NCBI RefSeq assembly: GCF_016907845.1
Contig: NZ_JAFBCS010000001.1
Location: forward strand, 620,001 to 684,000
Direction: 5' to 3'
DNA: 64,000 bases
Source of the DNA: Arcanobacterium pluranimalium
Lineage (GTDB): Bacteria; Actinomycetota; Actinomycetes; Actinomycetales; Actinomycetaceae
Shown: positions 1 to 8,030 of the stretch, one piece after another
How the letters are laid out: each line of letters opens with the position of its first letter
Numbering within the stretch: position 1 is the stretch's first letter
The notes under the pieces: generated by a model
Told to the model about the DNA's origin: nothing
Databases searched by the model: none
Seen by the model: only the letters and a program-made list of their open reading frames with translations
Program-made: the position numbers and the translations under genes

Positions 1-897
1 AGCGCGCTCACCGCCGTCGGCTTTCTTTCCGGTCACGGCTTCTCGATGGCTTCCTATATGGCGATAGTGATTCCAGCTGCTTTGCTGTCCACCCTGCTCA
101 CCTCGTTATTTTTGAATTTCTGGGGAAAGCCTCTCGATCGCGATCCGGTGTATCTGGAACGCGTACGCACCGGCGTCGTCAAAGAAACGCGTGATGACGA
201 TGCGGCGCAACGTTTCTCGCGTACCCAATACGCTGCAGTAATTGGCTTCGTATCGGCGATTGTCTGCGTGATGATTGTGGGGCTCAACTATGACACGTTG
301 GGGCACGCGCTTATTCCGGGGGCGATGCGGGACGTGATTGTGGATCATGCGGTTACGTCCAAGGTTACGTGGATGCCTGCGACGATGATGGTGCAGCTCA
401 TGTTGTATATGTCAGCTGTGTTTACGCTGGTTGTTACCCGAATTCCGGTGCGTAGTATTTTCGAGGCGAAAGTGTTTACGTCCTGCGTGACGGCGATGAT
501 GTCGGTGCTGGGGCCGGGCCTGCTGGGTTCCACTATTTTTGGCGACGCCGGAAATATGCGTGCGCTCAAAACAAACCTTGCGCCGATGGTTGAGAATGCG
601 CCGTGGCTGGTGGCGCTGCTGATTGCGGTGTTGGGGATGATTGTGATGTCGCAAACCGCAACGATCTCGATCATGTTCCCGCTTGCGCTCAGTGTTGGTG
701 TGCCGGCCGGTCTGTTGGCAGCGCTTGTGCAGGCAGTGAATGTGCAGTACGTGATTCCGGCGCTCCCGACCTTACTTTTCGCTGAAGAAATTGACATTAC
801 CGGTACGACGAATAAATATCGCGCTTGGCCAGCAGGTTTAGTTTCCACAATAAGTGTGTGTGCAATTGGCGTGGCACTGTGGCGCTTAATCGGCTAG
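1..897 (+). CDS. Anaerobic C4-dicarboxylate transporter (DcuA/DcuB family), 3' part
   Basis: The reading frame is open at the left edge, so only the C-terminal ~298 residues are present. It is almost entirely hydrophobic with about seven membrane segments. It ends in a Dcu-like block, PTLLFAEEIDITGTT followed by a last membrane helix, matching the C-terminal signature of DcuA/DcuB carriers. The family exchanges fumarate, malate or aspartate for succinate across the inner membrane during anaerobic growth. The stop is followed within 40 bases by an amidase gene with its own ribosome site. The family call is by recognition of the C-terminal block; which Dcu subtype and which substrate cannot be told from a partial protein. 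Confidence 0.75.
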   Translation, partial: SALTAVGFLSGHGFSMASYMAIVIPAALLSTLLTSLFLNFWGKPLDRDPVYLERVRTGVVKETRDDDAAQRFSRTQYAAVIGFVSAIVCVMIVGLNYDTLGHALIPGAMRDVIVDHAVTSKVTWMPATMMVQLMLYMSAVFTLVVTRIPVRSIFEAKVFTSCVTAMMSVLGPGLLGSTIFGDAGNMRALKTNLAPMVENAPWLVALLIAVLGMIVMSQTATISIMFPLALSVGVPAGLLAALVQAVNVQYVIPALPTLLFAEEIDITGTTNKYRAWPAGLVSTISVCAIGVALWRLIG

Positions 898-934
898 TGC
901 GTCAAGAAAACAACAGCAAACTGAAAGGATTGTT

Positions 935-1714
935 ATGTATCAGATCGATTACAACGCATACCGTTCGGTCAAGGGTTACGGTAAGCGCGTTCGTTTCTTA
1001 ATTCTCCACTACACGGCAGAAAATTTCGTGACATCTGCGAAGTTGCTTGCTGGTGACGGGAAAGTGAGTGCACATTATCTTGTGCCTGATCCAACTGAGC
1101 AGACCTATATCGACGCTGGATATAAGGATATGCGCATATTTAATCTTGTTGATGAAAACGACCGGGCTTGGCATGCGGGTGTAAGTTTCTGGGCGGGCCG
1201 TACCAATATTAACGACTCCTCAATCGGTGTGGAGATAGTCAATCTTGCGAGCGAAAAAGACGGAAAGCTCGTGTTTCCGCCGTACAACTCCACACAGATT
1301 GACGCAGTTAAAGAATTGGCGCACAACGTCATGCAGCGTTACCCAGATATTGAGCCAGTGCACGTGCTGGGGCATTCGGATGTGGCACCGGGGCGCAAAA
1401 AGGATCCTGGTGCAGCTTTCCCATGGAAGTTGCTGTATGACGAGGGGATAGGTGCGTGGTACGACGACGCTACCAAGGTCGCGTATTTGAGCCAGTTCGA
1501 GCAGAGCGGGCTGCCAGAGCGCAGTGATTTGCTGGCTCATTTCGCAACCTACGGCTACGGTGTTCAAGCGGCGTCCACCGACGTCGGATACCGCGATCTC
1601 GTGCAAGCGTTTCAGTTACATTTCCGCCAGGAGAAGTACGACGGCGTGATGGATTGTGAAACTGCCGCTATTTTATATGCGCTGGTAGAGAAGTATTTTC
1701 CGAGCGTATCGTGA
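935..1714 (+). CDS. N-acetylmuramoyl-L-alanine amidase, AmiD/Amidase_2 type
   Basis: Predicted zinc amidase of 259 residues that cleaves the lactyl-amide bond between muramic acid and the stem peptide. The Amidase_2 fold covers residues ~20-175. LHYTAE near residue 26 carries the first zinc histidine. GHSDVAPGRKKDPG near 148-160 carries the second histidine and the aspartate ligand, with the catalytic lysine. Residues ~185-255 resemble the C-terminal peptidoglycan-binding helical domain of E. coli AmiD. No signal peptide is visible, so it may act on recycled muropeptides in the cytoplasm or be exported another way. A ribosome site (AAAGGA) precedes the ATG. Family is clear; location in the cell is uncertain. 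Confidence 0.85.
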   Translation: MYQIDYNAYRSVKGYGKRVRFLILHYTAENFVTSAKLLAGDGKVSAHYLVPDPTEQTYIDAGYKDMRIFNLVDENDRAWHAGVSFWAGRTNINDSSIGVEIVNLASEKDGKLVFPPYNSTQIDAVKELAHNVMQRYPDIEPVHVLGHSDVAPGRKKDPGAAFPWKLLYDEGIGAWYDDATKVAYLSQFEQSGLPERSDLLAHFATYGYGVQAASTDVGYRDLVQAFQLHFRQEKYDGVMDCETAAILYALVEKYFPSVS

Positions 1715-1736
1715 GGTTGTAACATATTAAAGATCG

Positions 1737-1764
1737 CTACAGGTCACTACAGGTTACTACAGGT
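1737..1764. repeat. Three tandem CTACAGGT units
   Basis: CTACAGGT occurs at 1737, 1747 and 1757, an exact 10-base period that equals one helical turn. It lies just after the amidase stop and before the long hairpin. No function is assigned. Confidence 0.6.
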
Positions 1765-1840
1765 CGCAGCTCGCCAATCGCCATAAAGCGTTCGCACTGT
1801 GCAATAAGCGCAATGCGGCTTTGAAATGCTGTGCACAAAG

Positions 1841-1884
1841 CGCTCCCCAGAAAACTAAACGGAGGGAGCGTTTTCTGGGGAGCG
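1841..1884. terminator. Strong inverted repeat between convergent genes (probable bidirectional terminator)
   Basis: A perfect 15-base inverted repeat (1841-1855 with 1870-1884) encloses a 14-base loop. It sits between the amidase (rightward) and the iolE-like gene (leftward). The loop plus right arm also contain GGGAGCG, which can pair with the start of the left arm as an alternative shorter hairpin. There is no T-run, as is common for actinobacterial terminators. Confidence 0.7.
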
Positions 1885-1921
1885 GCACTCAGGGGATTGA
1901 CAAATTGAGTCGTTGCTTGAG

Positions 1922-2782
1922 CTAAGCTAAGGCTTTGAGCGCTTCGAATGATTTACGAGCATTGTCAATCGGGCCACCGCCTGCAGGCGGTTCTTCGTTG
2001 ATCATTATGTCTTGTTCGAGCACGTAGTAGCCATCAAAGCCGGCTTCGTTCAGGAGCGTGACGATGGCTTTGAAATCGATGTCACCTTCACCAATCGGTG
2101 CAAACATCCCTGCTTTTACGCCCTCTCCCCAGACTATTTCTCCTGGTAGGAGCTTGTCGGTGAGGTCTTTGTGGATGTCTTTTGCGTGCACGATGTCCAC
2201 CCGGTGGGCGTATTTCTTTACGAGGGCGACGACGTCGGCGCCGCCGCAGGCCAGATGCCCGGTATCGAGGCATAGTCCAACGTTGGAATTATCAAGCACG
2301 CGCTCAACTTCGTCGAGATTTTGAATCATCGTTCCCCAATGAGGGTGCACGCATGCTGTGACGCCATTTTCGGCGCATACGGCCGTGATTCGATCTAGGT
2401 TTGTGAAGAGTGTATGCCAACCAGTTTCGTCCAAAACTGGGCGCGCATCGTAGCCCTCACGCCCCGAATCTGCAGCTAAAATGAGGTAGCTGCCCCCTGC
2501 TGCTGCGAAAGCTTCGAGTTCCTTTTCCACTGCTGGAATGGGGTCGATATTCGGATCGTGCATCACGGCGAGGAAGAATGATCCCACTGGCTCAAGGCCA
2601 TATTTTGCCACGGCTTGTGCTCGCTCTTGAGCCTCAATTGGCAGCCAGCCTTGTGGACCGAATTCGGTGGCCGTGAGACCAATTTCTTTCATTTCTTTGA
2701 GTACTCGATCGGGCGACATCTGATAACCCCATCCTGGCACTTCGCATACTCCCCACGAGATTGGGGCTCCGGCTATCTTCAT
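1922..2782 (-). CDS. iolE: Sugar phosphate isomerase/epimerase family protein, probable inosose dehydratase
   Basis: TIM-barrel protein of 286 residues of the AP endonuclease 2/xylose isomerase-like superfamily. The N-terminus MKIAGAPISWGVCEVPGWG is typical of the IolE-like members found in actinobacterial inositol clusters. Putative metal-binding positions are seen in the CVHPHWG, LDTGHLACGG, DIVHAKDI and YVLEQD blocks. In the pathway IolE dehydrates 2-keto-myo-inositol to the trihydroxycyclohexanedione that IolD opens. It is the last gene of a leftward operon behind iolG and a transaldolase. An IolI (inosose isomerase) or IolH-like role is the alternative, since these barrels are hard to tell apart without alignment. 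Confidence 0.7.
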   Translation of the reverse strand: MKIAGAPISWGVCEVPGWGYQMSPDRVLKEMKEIGLTATEFGPQGWLPIEAQERAQAVAKYGLEPVGSFFLAVMHDPNIDPIPAVEKELEAFAAAGGSYLILAADSGREGYDARPVLDETGWHTLFTNLDRITAVCAENGVTACVHPHWGTMIQNLDEVERVLDNSNVGLCLDTGHLACGGADVVALVKKYAHRVDIVHAKDIHKDLTDKLLPGEIVWGEGVKAGMFAPIGEGDIDFKAIVTLLNEAGFDGYYVLEQDIMINEEPPAGGGPIDNARKSFEALKALA

Positions 2783-2832
2783 TGATGTGGTGTCCTTTCA
2801 ATTTCAATTCTGTGGTAATTTTCGGTGGTCAG

Positions 2833-2864
2833 GCAGGTAAAATTCCTTTGCTGGCGTTACCTGC
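2833..2864 (-). other. Hairpin in the iolG-iolE intergenic region
   Basis: Perfect 8-base arms GCAGGTAA (2833-2840) and TTACCTGC (2857-2864) lie in the 152-base gap between iolG and the iolE-like gene. The gap contains further GGTAAA/TTTACC elements. It could be an mRNA processing or stability element or a weak internal terminator that sets lower expression of the last gene. This is inference only. Confidence 0.4.
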
Positions 2865-2934
2865 ATAGCGTTATACCATTTACCGAACTTTGTACCGTTT
2901 ACCTGTGTAACTTCGTCGTGTGTATTTGTACTGC

Positions 2935-3921
2935 TCACAGACGTACTTGCTGTCCTGTGCGTGCAGATTCGGCAGCTGCCTCGGCGATTTTAAGAGCTTC
3001 GACGGCGTCGTCGATCGACGGCGAGGGCAGCGTAGCAGTGTTAATGGCCTGCAAAAACGCATCGAGTTCTTCGGCATAGGCTTCTGTGTAGCGCGTGAGG
3101 AAGAAATCGAGGTAAGGATCCTGTGCGTCCGTCGTCGTACCATTGGATACGCGCACTGTGGTAGGACGAATATTTTCGGCGTTCAAGGTGGCTTTGTTAC
3201 CAAAGACTTCGAGTCGCTGATCGTATCCGGAGGCGCAGTGGCGCGAATTTGTAATAGTGGCCGTTTTCCCGGCCGAGTTTGTCAACACAATGACGACGCC
3301 GTCATAGTCTCCAGTATCGGCCAGGTTCGGGTCGAGGTGCTGACCCACCGCAAATACTGATGTCACATCGCCGAGGAAGTAACGAGCGGTGTCGAAGTCA
3401 TGAATCGTCATATCTTTGAAGATTCCACCTGATTGCGCGATATATTCGCGCGGTGGTGCAGCGGGATCGCGCGAGATTATGGTCACTTGCTCTAGGTCGC
3501 CGACGATCCCATCTTCAACCATGCGATGCATTTTGTTAAACGATGGGTCAAATCTGCGGTTGAATCCCATCATGACCATTGGTTTTTCTTCAGCAAGTTC
3601 TGCTTTGAGTCGCTCAACTTCGGCCATATCCATAGCGATTGGTTTCTCACAAAGGGCTGGCTTCCCAGCTTTGTGTGCAGCCAAAATATGATCTACATGG
3701 AAAGGCGTGGGCGAGCAGATGATCACGGCATCGACGTCGCTGGAGGCAAATACGTCTTGTGGCTCGGTTGACCACGCGAGGCCGTATTCGCCTGCCAATT
3801 GCGCTGCTGAGTCTGCATAAGGATCAGCAACCATTACTAGCTTGGCATTTGTATGAGCTGCAACTGCTTTGGCGTGAACATGGGCGATTCGCCCCGCGCC
3901 AATGATTCCAATATTAACCAT
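2935..3921 (-). CDS. iolG: Gfo/Idh/MocA oxidoreductase, probable inositol 2-dehydrogenase
   Basis: NAD(P)-dependent dehydrogenase of 328 residues. A Rossmann motif GIIGAGRIA is at residues ~5-13, and the family signature EKP is in CEKPIAMD near residue 95. The C-terminal alpha/beta dimerisation domain contains the usual histidine-aspartate block (IHDFDTARYFLGD near 178). IolG oxidises myo-inositol to 2-keto-myo-inositol, the first step of the pathway. It lies 47 bases behind the transaldolase and 152 bases ahead of the iolE-like gene, all leftward, so the three are probably cotranscribed. Specificity within the Gfo/Idh/MocA family (myo- against scyllo-inositol) cannot be decided by eye; context supports inositol. 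Confidence 0.8.
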   Translation of the reverse strand: MVNIGIIGAGRIAHVHAKAVAAHTNAKLVMVADPYADSAAQLAGEYGLAWSTEPQDVFASSDVDAVIICSPTPFHVDHILAAHKAGKPALCEKPIAMDMAEVERLKAELAEEKPMVMMGFNRRFDPSFNKMHRMVEDGIVGDLEQVTIISRDPAAPPREYIAQSGGIFKDMTIHDFDTARYFLGDVTSVFAVGQHLDPNLADTGDYDGVVIVLTNSAGKTATITNSRHCASGYDQRLEVFGNKATLNAENIRPTTVRVSNGTTTDAQDPYLDFFLTRYTEAYAEELDAFLQAINTATLPSPSIDDAVEALKIAEAAAESARTGQQVRL

Positions 3922-3968
3922 GAGAAGGTCTCGTTTCTAGTAGGTTTGTGTGGGGTGACGCAGGGTGT

Positions 3969-5048
3969 TTAGGGAGCTGGGACGAGGATGTCGCGAACGA
4001 GCACATCGAGATCGTTGTCTGCCGCCAAGAACTGTCGCAGTGTTTTTGCAGTGGGACCAAAGGCATCGAATTCGTCAATGGTCATCCCATCTTCGTTGTA
4101 TGCGCGGTTGAAGTCTGGGATTCTTTGCAGCTCACGAAGGTAGTGTTCGTCAACCGGCTCACTCATGCGCTCGGTAACCTCGTAATCCGAGTTGTTGATA
4201 ATTTGCTGCCACTTGAATGGTGGGGATACCACCATATCGGCGCCTTGGAACTCCGACCACTGATAGCAGTTACGGAATGCCGCGATGAGCAGGCGTGAAG
4301 TAAATCCGCGCTCTTGGAAAATCGCGTAAGCCTTTTTCACAGTTGCGATTCCGGCCCACTCGAGTGCTGATGCGTCGAGGAAGATTTTGTCGCGGGCGAC
4401 GACGTATTTGAGCCAGTCGTCCAGTCGGCCAACCATAATTGTGACGACGGGGCCCATCGTAGAGACGTCGTGACCAGCAGCTTTACGCCTTTCGAGTCCG
4501 CGTTCGATAGCTTCCGCAGCTTTGAGAGCTTGTGGCACGGAGAAAGATACGGTGACGTTTACTGATACGCCTCGGGCAGTGGCCTCTTCGATGGCTTCTA
4601 TTCCCGTTTTGGTGGCCGGAATCTTAACGACGATATTCTTTGCTAAGTTGTGGAATTCTTCGGCTTGATCAGCTAGAGCTTGTGGATCGCGGTGGAGCCG
4701 TGGATCGGTTTGTACTGAAAGCCTGCCGTTGCGCCCCTTGCTTTCTTCGAACATTGGCTCAAGTAATTTAGCAGCTTCAACGGACATATCTTTGACAGCT
4801 TGCCAGCCGATTGTGGATTCGGCCCATGTGGGGTGTTCACGCGCGATGGTGCGGATACGATCTTCCCAAACGTCGCGATTCTTGGAGATAGTGGTGTAGG
4901 CAATCACAGGATTGCATGTGGCGCCTACGGCGCCGAAAGAAATAGACTGCCGCAGCTCATTGAGATCGGACGAGTCGTTCCATAACACTGTGTGGAAAGC
5001 CCGTGTTGCGTCGAGCAATGGGCCATCTGTGTACTGAATATCAGCCAT
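3969..5048 (-). CDS. Transaldolase family protein in the inositol operon
   Basis: Predicted class I aldolase of 359 residues. The Schiff-base lysine lies in NIVVKIPATKTG near residue 140, and VNVTVSFSVPQALKAAEA and VGRLDDW follow, as in transaldolases. The usual reaction moves a dihydroxyacetone unit between sugar phosphates in the non-oxidative pentose phosphate pathway. It is the first gene of the leftward iol operon, with a recognisable promoter and operator immediately upstream. That makes a role in handling inositol-derived triose phosphates or a pathway-specific aldol cleavage likely. It is not a standard part of the Bacillus iol pathway, so its exact substrate is unknown. Confidence 0.75.
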   Translation of the reverse strand: MADIQYTDGPLLDATRAFHTVLWNDSSDLNELRQSISFGAVGATCNPVIAYTTISKNRDVWEDRIRTIAREHPTWAESTIGWQAVKDMSVEAAKLLEPMFEESKGRNGRLSVQTDPRLHRDPQALADQAEEFHNLAKNIVVKIPATKTGIEAIEEATARGVSVNVTVSFSVPQALKAAEAIERGLERRKAAGHDVSTMGPVVTIMVGRLDDWLKYVVARDKIFLDASALEWAGIATVKKAYAIFQERGFTSRLLIAAFRNCYQWSEFQGADMVVSPPFKWQQIINNSDYEVTERMSEPVDEHYLRELQRIPDFNRAYNEDGMTIDEFDAFGPTAKTLRQFLAADNDLDVLVRDILVPAP

Positions 5049-5102
5049 TGATGCTCCTGTACTTCGAATCTCACGCGAATTCCATCCTTGGATTCCGCGT
5101 TA

Positions 5103-5158
5103 TGTATACACGATCGTACATACAAAGGTTAGGAGTGTCAATGCTTTGTATTTACAAA
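5103..5158 (-). promoter_or_regulatory. Promoter and candidate GntR operators of the leftward iol operon
   Basis: Read leftward, TTGACA (5136-5141) and TACGAT (5113-5118) are separated by 17 bases, a good sigma-70 promoter. The -10 box sits inside a dyad with arms TGTAT (5103-5107) and ATACA (5120-5124) around the palindrome ACGATCGT. A second dyad, TTTGTA-TT-TACAAA (5145-5158), lies just upstream of the -35. Both resemble GntR/UTRA-type operators and lie next to the GntR gene; the regulator assignment is inferred. Confidence 0.65.
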
Positions 5159-5163
5159 AGGAT

Positions 5164-5937
5164 TTAATCGGCTACTAGAGGCATGACGACGTTGTATTGA
5201 GCGGCATTGTAGGCGTGCGAACCAAACTCAATCACCTCGCCACTACTGGAATATGCCGTGCGCTGCATGGTGAGCAGTGCGGCACCTGGCTCGAGATTGA
5301 GCAGTTTGGCTTCGGCGTCGTTCGCTACTTTTGCGCCAATCGTTTGGGTGGCCGAAGCAAGACTAATGCCCTTGCGGCTGAAACATTCGTAGAGTCCGTA
5401 GGTGGATAGATCGGTGAGCGACGGAGCGTTAGCTGAGGAAATAGTATTGCGCATGATGGCTAAGGGAGTGTCGTTGACGCTGCGCAGACGCTCGATCGTC
5501 ACAAGTTCACTGCCCTCATCACACTCGAGTCGAGCTGCATTTTCTGCGTCGGCAAAATGGACGGTGTAGCTGAGAACTTTTGTTTGCGTTTTATAACCGG
5601 CCTGCATAAGGTCGTCATTAAGCGAGGTTAGGCCGATTTGGCGGTGGACGTGATTGGGTGTTACCCGTGTGCCGGTGCCGCGTCGGCGAATGAGTAGGCC
5701 ATCATTTACTAGCTCTTGTAAAGCTCGGCGGGCGGTAGGGCGTGAAATCTTGAGTCGGTTAGACATCGTAACTTCATCTTCGATGAGTCTGCCTGGCTCA
5801 ACCGCTCCTGACATGACCAACTCGGACAGCGGCTTAGAAATTTGCTGATAAAGCGGGGTATCAGAAGACCTATCAAGTTCAATATCCACTATGTAGGGTA
5901 TGTCTAACGAGGTAGAGTTGTTGACTGGAGAATTCAT
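5164..5937 (-). CDS. GntR family transcriptional regulator (HutC/UTRA type), probable iol regulator
   Basis: Regulator of 257 residues. The N-terminal winged helix is at ~25-95, with YQQISKPLSELVMSGAVEPG and SRPTARRALQELVNDGLL followed by the wing RRRGTGTRV. A UTRA effector domain spans ~105-250. It sits between the two divergent arms of the inositol locus, leftward of iolC and behind the transaldolase promoter. It is the natural candidate for a repressor released by inositol or an intermediate. Low-molecular-weight sugar phosphates are common UTRA ligands. Its own promoter shares the 217-base gap with iolC. The family is certain; the ligand and target set are inferred from position. Confidence 0.85.
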   Translation of the reverse strand: MNSPVNNSTSLDIPYIVDIELDRSSDTPLYQQISKPLSELVMSGAVEPGRLIEDEVTMSNRLKISRPTARRALQELVNDGLLIRRRGTGTRVTPNHVHRQIGLTSLNDDLMQAGYKTQTKVLSYTVHFADAENAARLECDEGSELVTIERLRSVNDTPLAIMRNTISSANAPSLTDLSTYGLYECFSRKGISLASATQTIGAKVANDAEAKLLNLEPGAALLTMQRTAYSSSGEVIEFGSHAYNAAQYNVVMPLVAD

Positions 5938-6048
5938 AACAAGATTCCTAGCTGCACTAACGTTGGCCTAATATAAAAAATATCAACGAATACCACAATT
6001 GTACCTGACATTACATTTAATCGGTACAGATATTCTGCATTGTGAACG

Positions 6049-6115
6049 TTTGTATGCTGAAACGTGGCAAATGTTATTACAAAGCTTGACACTCTTTGGG
6101 TTATGCATTGATAAT
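6049..6115 (+). promoter_or_regulatory. iolC operon promoter and half-sites
   Basis: TTGACA (6086-6091) and GATAAT (6110-6115) are spaced by 18 bases, 40 bases ahead of the iolC start. The stretch TTGACACTC is shared with the leftward operon promoter. TTTGTA (6049-6054) and TACAAA (6078-6083), the same half-sites as at 5145-5158, flank the region just upstream of the -35, suggesting control by the same regulator. Confidence 0.6.
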
Positions 6116-6154
6116 TAATTTTGTTGATGCCTCAAAGACGTGGAAGGCCTAGTA

Positions 6155-7138
6155 ATGTCCGTCAACAATTTTCTAGACGTAATCACAATTGGTCGCTCAG
6201 GTGTAGATATATATCCTCTCCAAACCGGATTAGGCTTAGAAGAAGTCAAAACATTTGGAAAGTATTTAGGCGGTTCACCGACGAACGTCGCCGTGGCCGC
6301 CGCACGATACGGCCACACATGCGCCACTATCACTGGTGTTGGAGACGATCCTTTTGGCAGATTCGTGCGCAAAGAAATGATCCGACTCGGCGTAGATGAT
6401 TGTTTCGTAAAAACTCATCCAAAATTCAACACTCCAGTAACCTTTTGTGAAGTGTTTCCACCCGATGACTTTCCACTCTATTTCTACCGTCAGCCCTCGG
6501 CGCCAGATTTAGAAATCACTGTTGAAGATATACCGATAGAAGCAGTGACAACAGCAAAAGTCTTTTTGTTTTCAGGAACTGGTTTGACAGTGCAGCCAAG
6601 CAGATCAGCACATCATGCCGCCCTTGACGCTCGCGCGAAAAAAGCCTGGACGGTGGCGGATTTAGACTACCGGCCTATGTTTTGGGAGTCAGAAGAAAAA
6701 GCCGTTCAGGAAATATCAGCGGTTCTTGGCAAGGTGAACGTGGCTGTGGGCAATATCGAAGAGTGCCGGATCGCCGTCGGAGAAACGGAACCAGACCGGG
6801 CAGCAGACGCGCTGCTAGAACGCGGCGTCGAGATCGCCGTCGTCAAACAAGGACCGCGCGGAACCTTGGCGAAAACGCGAAGTGAGCGCATCGAAGTTCC
6901 AGTTACCAAAGTCGATATTTGCAATGGTCTGGGGGCTGGTGACGCCTTTGGGGGAGCACTGTGCCACGCCTTGATTTCGGGCTGGGACTTGCCCAAAACG
7001 ATTCAATTTGCCTCAACAGCTGGTGCAATCGTTGCTTCGCGGCTGGAGTGCTCCACTGCGATGCCTGATAGTGATGAAGTCTTACAGCTCATGAACGAGC
7101 ATCCGCACACGCAACCACGCGTAGAAAAGAACCAATGA
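6155..7138 (+). CDS. iolC: 5-dehydro-2-deoxygluconokinase
   Basis: PfkB/ribokinase-fold kinase. It phosphorylates 2-deoxy-5-keto-gluconate to the 6-phosphate using ATP. The N-terminal substrate motif GGSPTNVAVAAARYG is near residues 38-52, and the C-terminal PfkB motif NGLGAGDAFGGALCHALI, with catalytic Asp, is near 260. VAVGNIEECRIAVGE is typical of IolC. The start was taken at the ATG at 6155, which has GGAAGG seven bases upstream, rather than at the in-frame GTG at 6140. First gene of the rightward iol operon, 22 bases ahead of the aldolase-like gene. Confidence 0.9.
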   Translation: MSVNNFLDVITIGRSGVDIYPLQTGLGLEEVKTFGKYLGGSPTNVAVAAARYGHTCATITGVGDDPFGRFVRKEMIRLGVDDCFVKTHPKFNTPVTFCEVFPPDDFPLYFYRQPSAPDLEITVEDIPIEAVTTAKVFLFSGTGLTVQPSRSAHHAALDARAKKAWTVADLDYRPMFWESEEKAVQEISAVLGKVNVAVGNIEECRIAVGETEPDRAADALLERGVEIAVVKQGPRGTLAKTRSERIEVPVTKVDICNGLGAGDAFGGALCHALISGWDLPKTIQFASTAGAIVASRLECSTAMPDSDEVLQLMNEHPHTQPRVEKNQ

Positions 7139-7160
7139 TGGAGAATGTGGAGGAAACTCA

Positions 7161-8030
7161 ATGTCGGTGAGTATTGCGGAGATTGCACAGATTCGCGCAG
7201 ATTCTCCCGAAAAAATCGCGCAGGCTTTGGCTTCGCGCGTACCTGCGCAAACATTAGCGCCGGAGCAAAAACACTTGATTATTGCCCTTGACCACCCGGC
7301 GCGGGGAGCACTCGGAGCTGGGTCGCGATCCTTGGCGATGGCAAATAGACAAGATGCGCTGGAGCGGTGTGCCGCGGCACTCGCTAGACCCGGAGTAACA
7401 GGTTTTCTCGGCACAGCAGATTTCATCGAAGATCTTGCCTTATTAGGGGCACTAGACGGAAAGCACGTGTTTGGCTCGATGAACCGCGGAGGTTTGCAAG
7501 GTTCCGTATTCGAAATCGACGATAAATTTACCTGTTACGACGCCGAAAGCATCGTTGCGCACGGCCTCGATGGTGGGAAAACGCTCACGCGCATTGACCT
7601 GAGTGATCGGGCAACCGTCGATACCCTCGAAGCGACGGCGCGAGCTATTAATTCGATGGCCGAGGTGAAAAAGACGATTATGGTGGAGCCATTTATATCG
7701 CGACGGGTCAACGGGCGTGTGCAAAATGATCTGAGTCCAGAAGCAGTGATGAAATCGATTGCGATTGCTTCAGGGCTGGGCGTCACGTCGGCGTATACCT
7801 GGCTCAAACTTCCATGTGTGGAGCATATGGAGCAAGTGATGGCGGCAACCACGCTTCCGTCGTTGATTTTGGGTGGCGAAGTGGCGAAAGATTCACAAGC
7901 TGCGTTGGCGCGCTGGGCGAAAGCGCTCAATCTGCCCAATGTGTATGGCCTGGTTATTGGTCGATCCCTTTTATATCCGATTGGGGATGACGTCGAACAA
8001 GCAGTCGATCAAGCAGTGGAGCTCTTATGA
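7161..8030 (+). CDS. Cgl0158-like (beta/alpha)8-barrel protein, candidate DKGP aldolase
   Basis: A 289-residue predicted TIM-barrel protein of the DhnA/LacD class I aldolase type. It resembles the protein found in corynebacterial inositol clusters (Cgl0158 family). Recognisable blocks are LIIALDHPARGALG near residue 36, TRIDLSDR, IMVEPF and AYTWLKLPCVEHM, the last with a lysine that could form the Schiff base. In position it replaces IolJ, which splits 2-deoxy-5-keto-gluconate-6-phosphate to dihydroxyacetone phosphate and malonate semialdehyde. A strong GGAGG ribosome site precedes the ATG, and the stop overlaps the iolB start (ATGA). The family is fairly sure; the reaction is inferred from context. 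Confidence 0.7.
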   Translation: MSVSIAEIAQIRADSPEKIAQALASRVPAQTLAPEQKHLIIALDHPARGALGAGSRSLAMANRQDALERCAAALARPGVTGFLGTADFIEDLALLGALDGKHVFGSMNRGGLQGSVFEIDDKFTCYDAESIVAHGLDGGKTLTRIDLSDRATVDTLEATARAINSMAEVKKTIMVEPFISRRVNGRVQNDLSPEAVMKSIAIASGLGVTSAYTWLKLPCVEHMEQVMAATTLPSLILGGEVAKDSQAALARWAKALNLPNVYGLVIGRSLLYPIGDDVEQAVDQAVELL

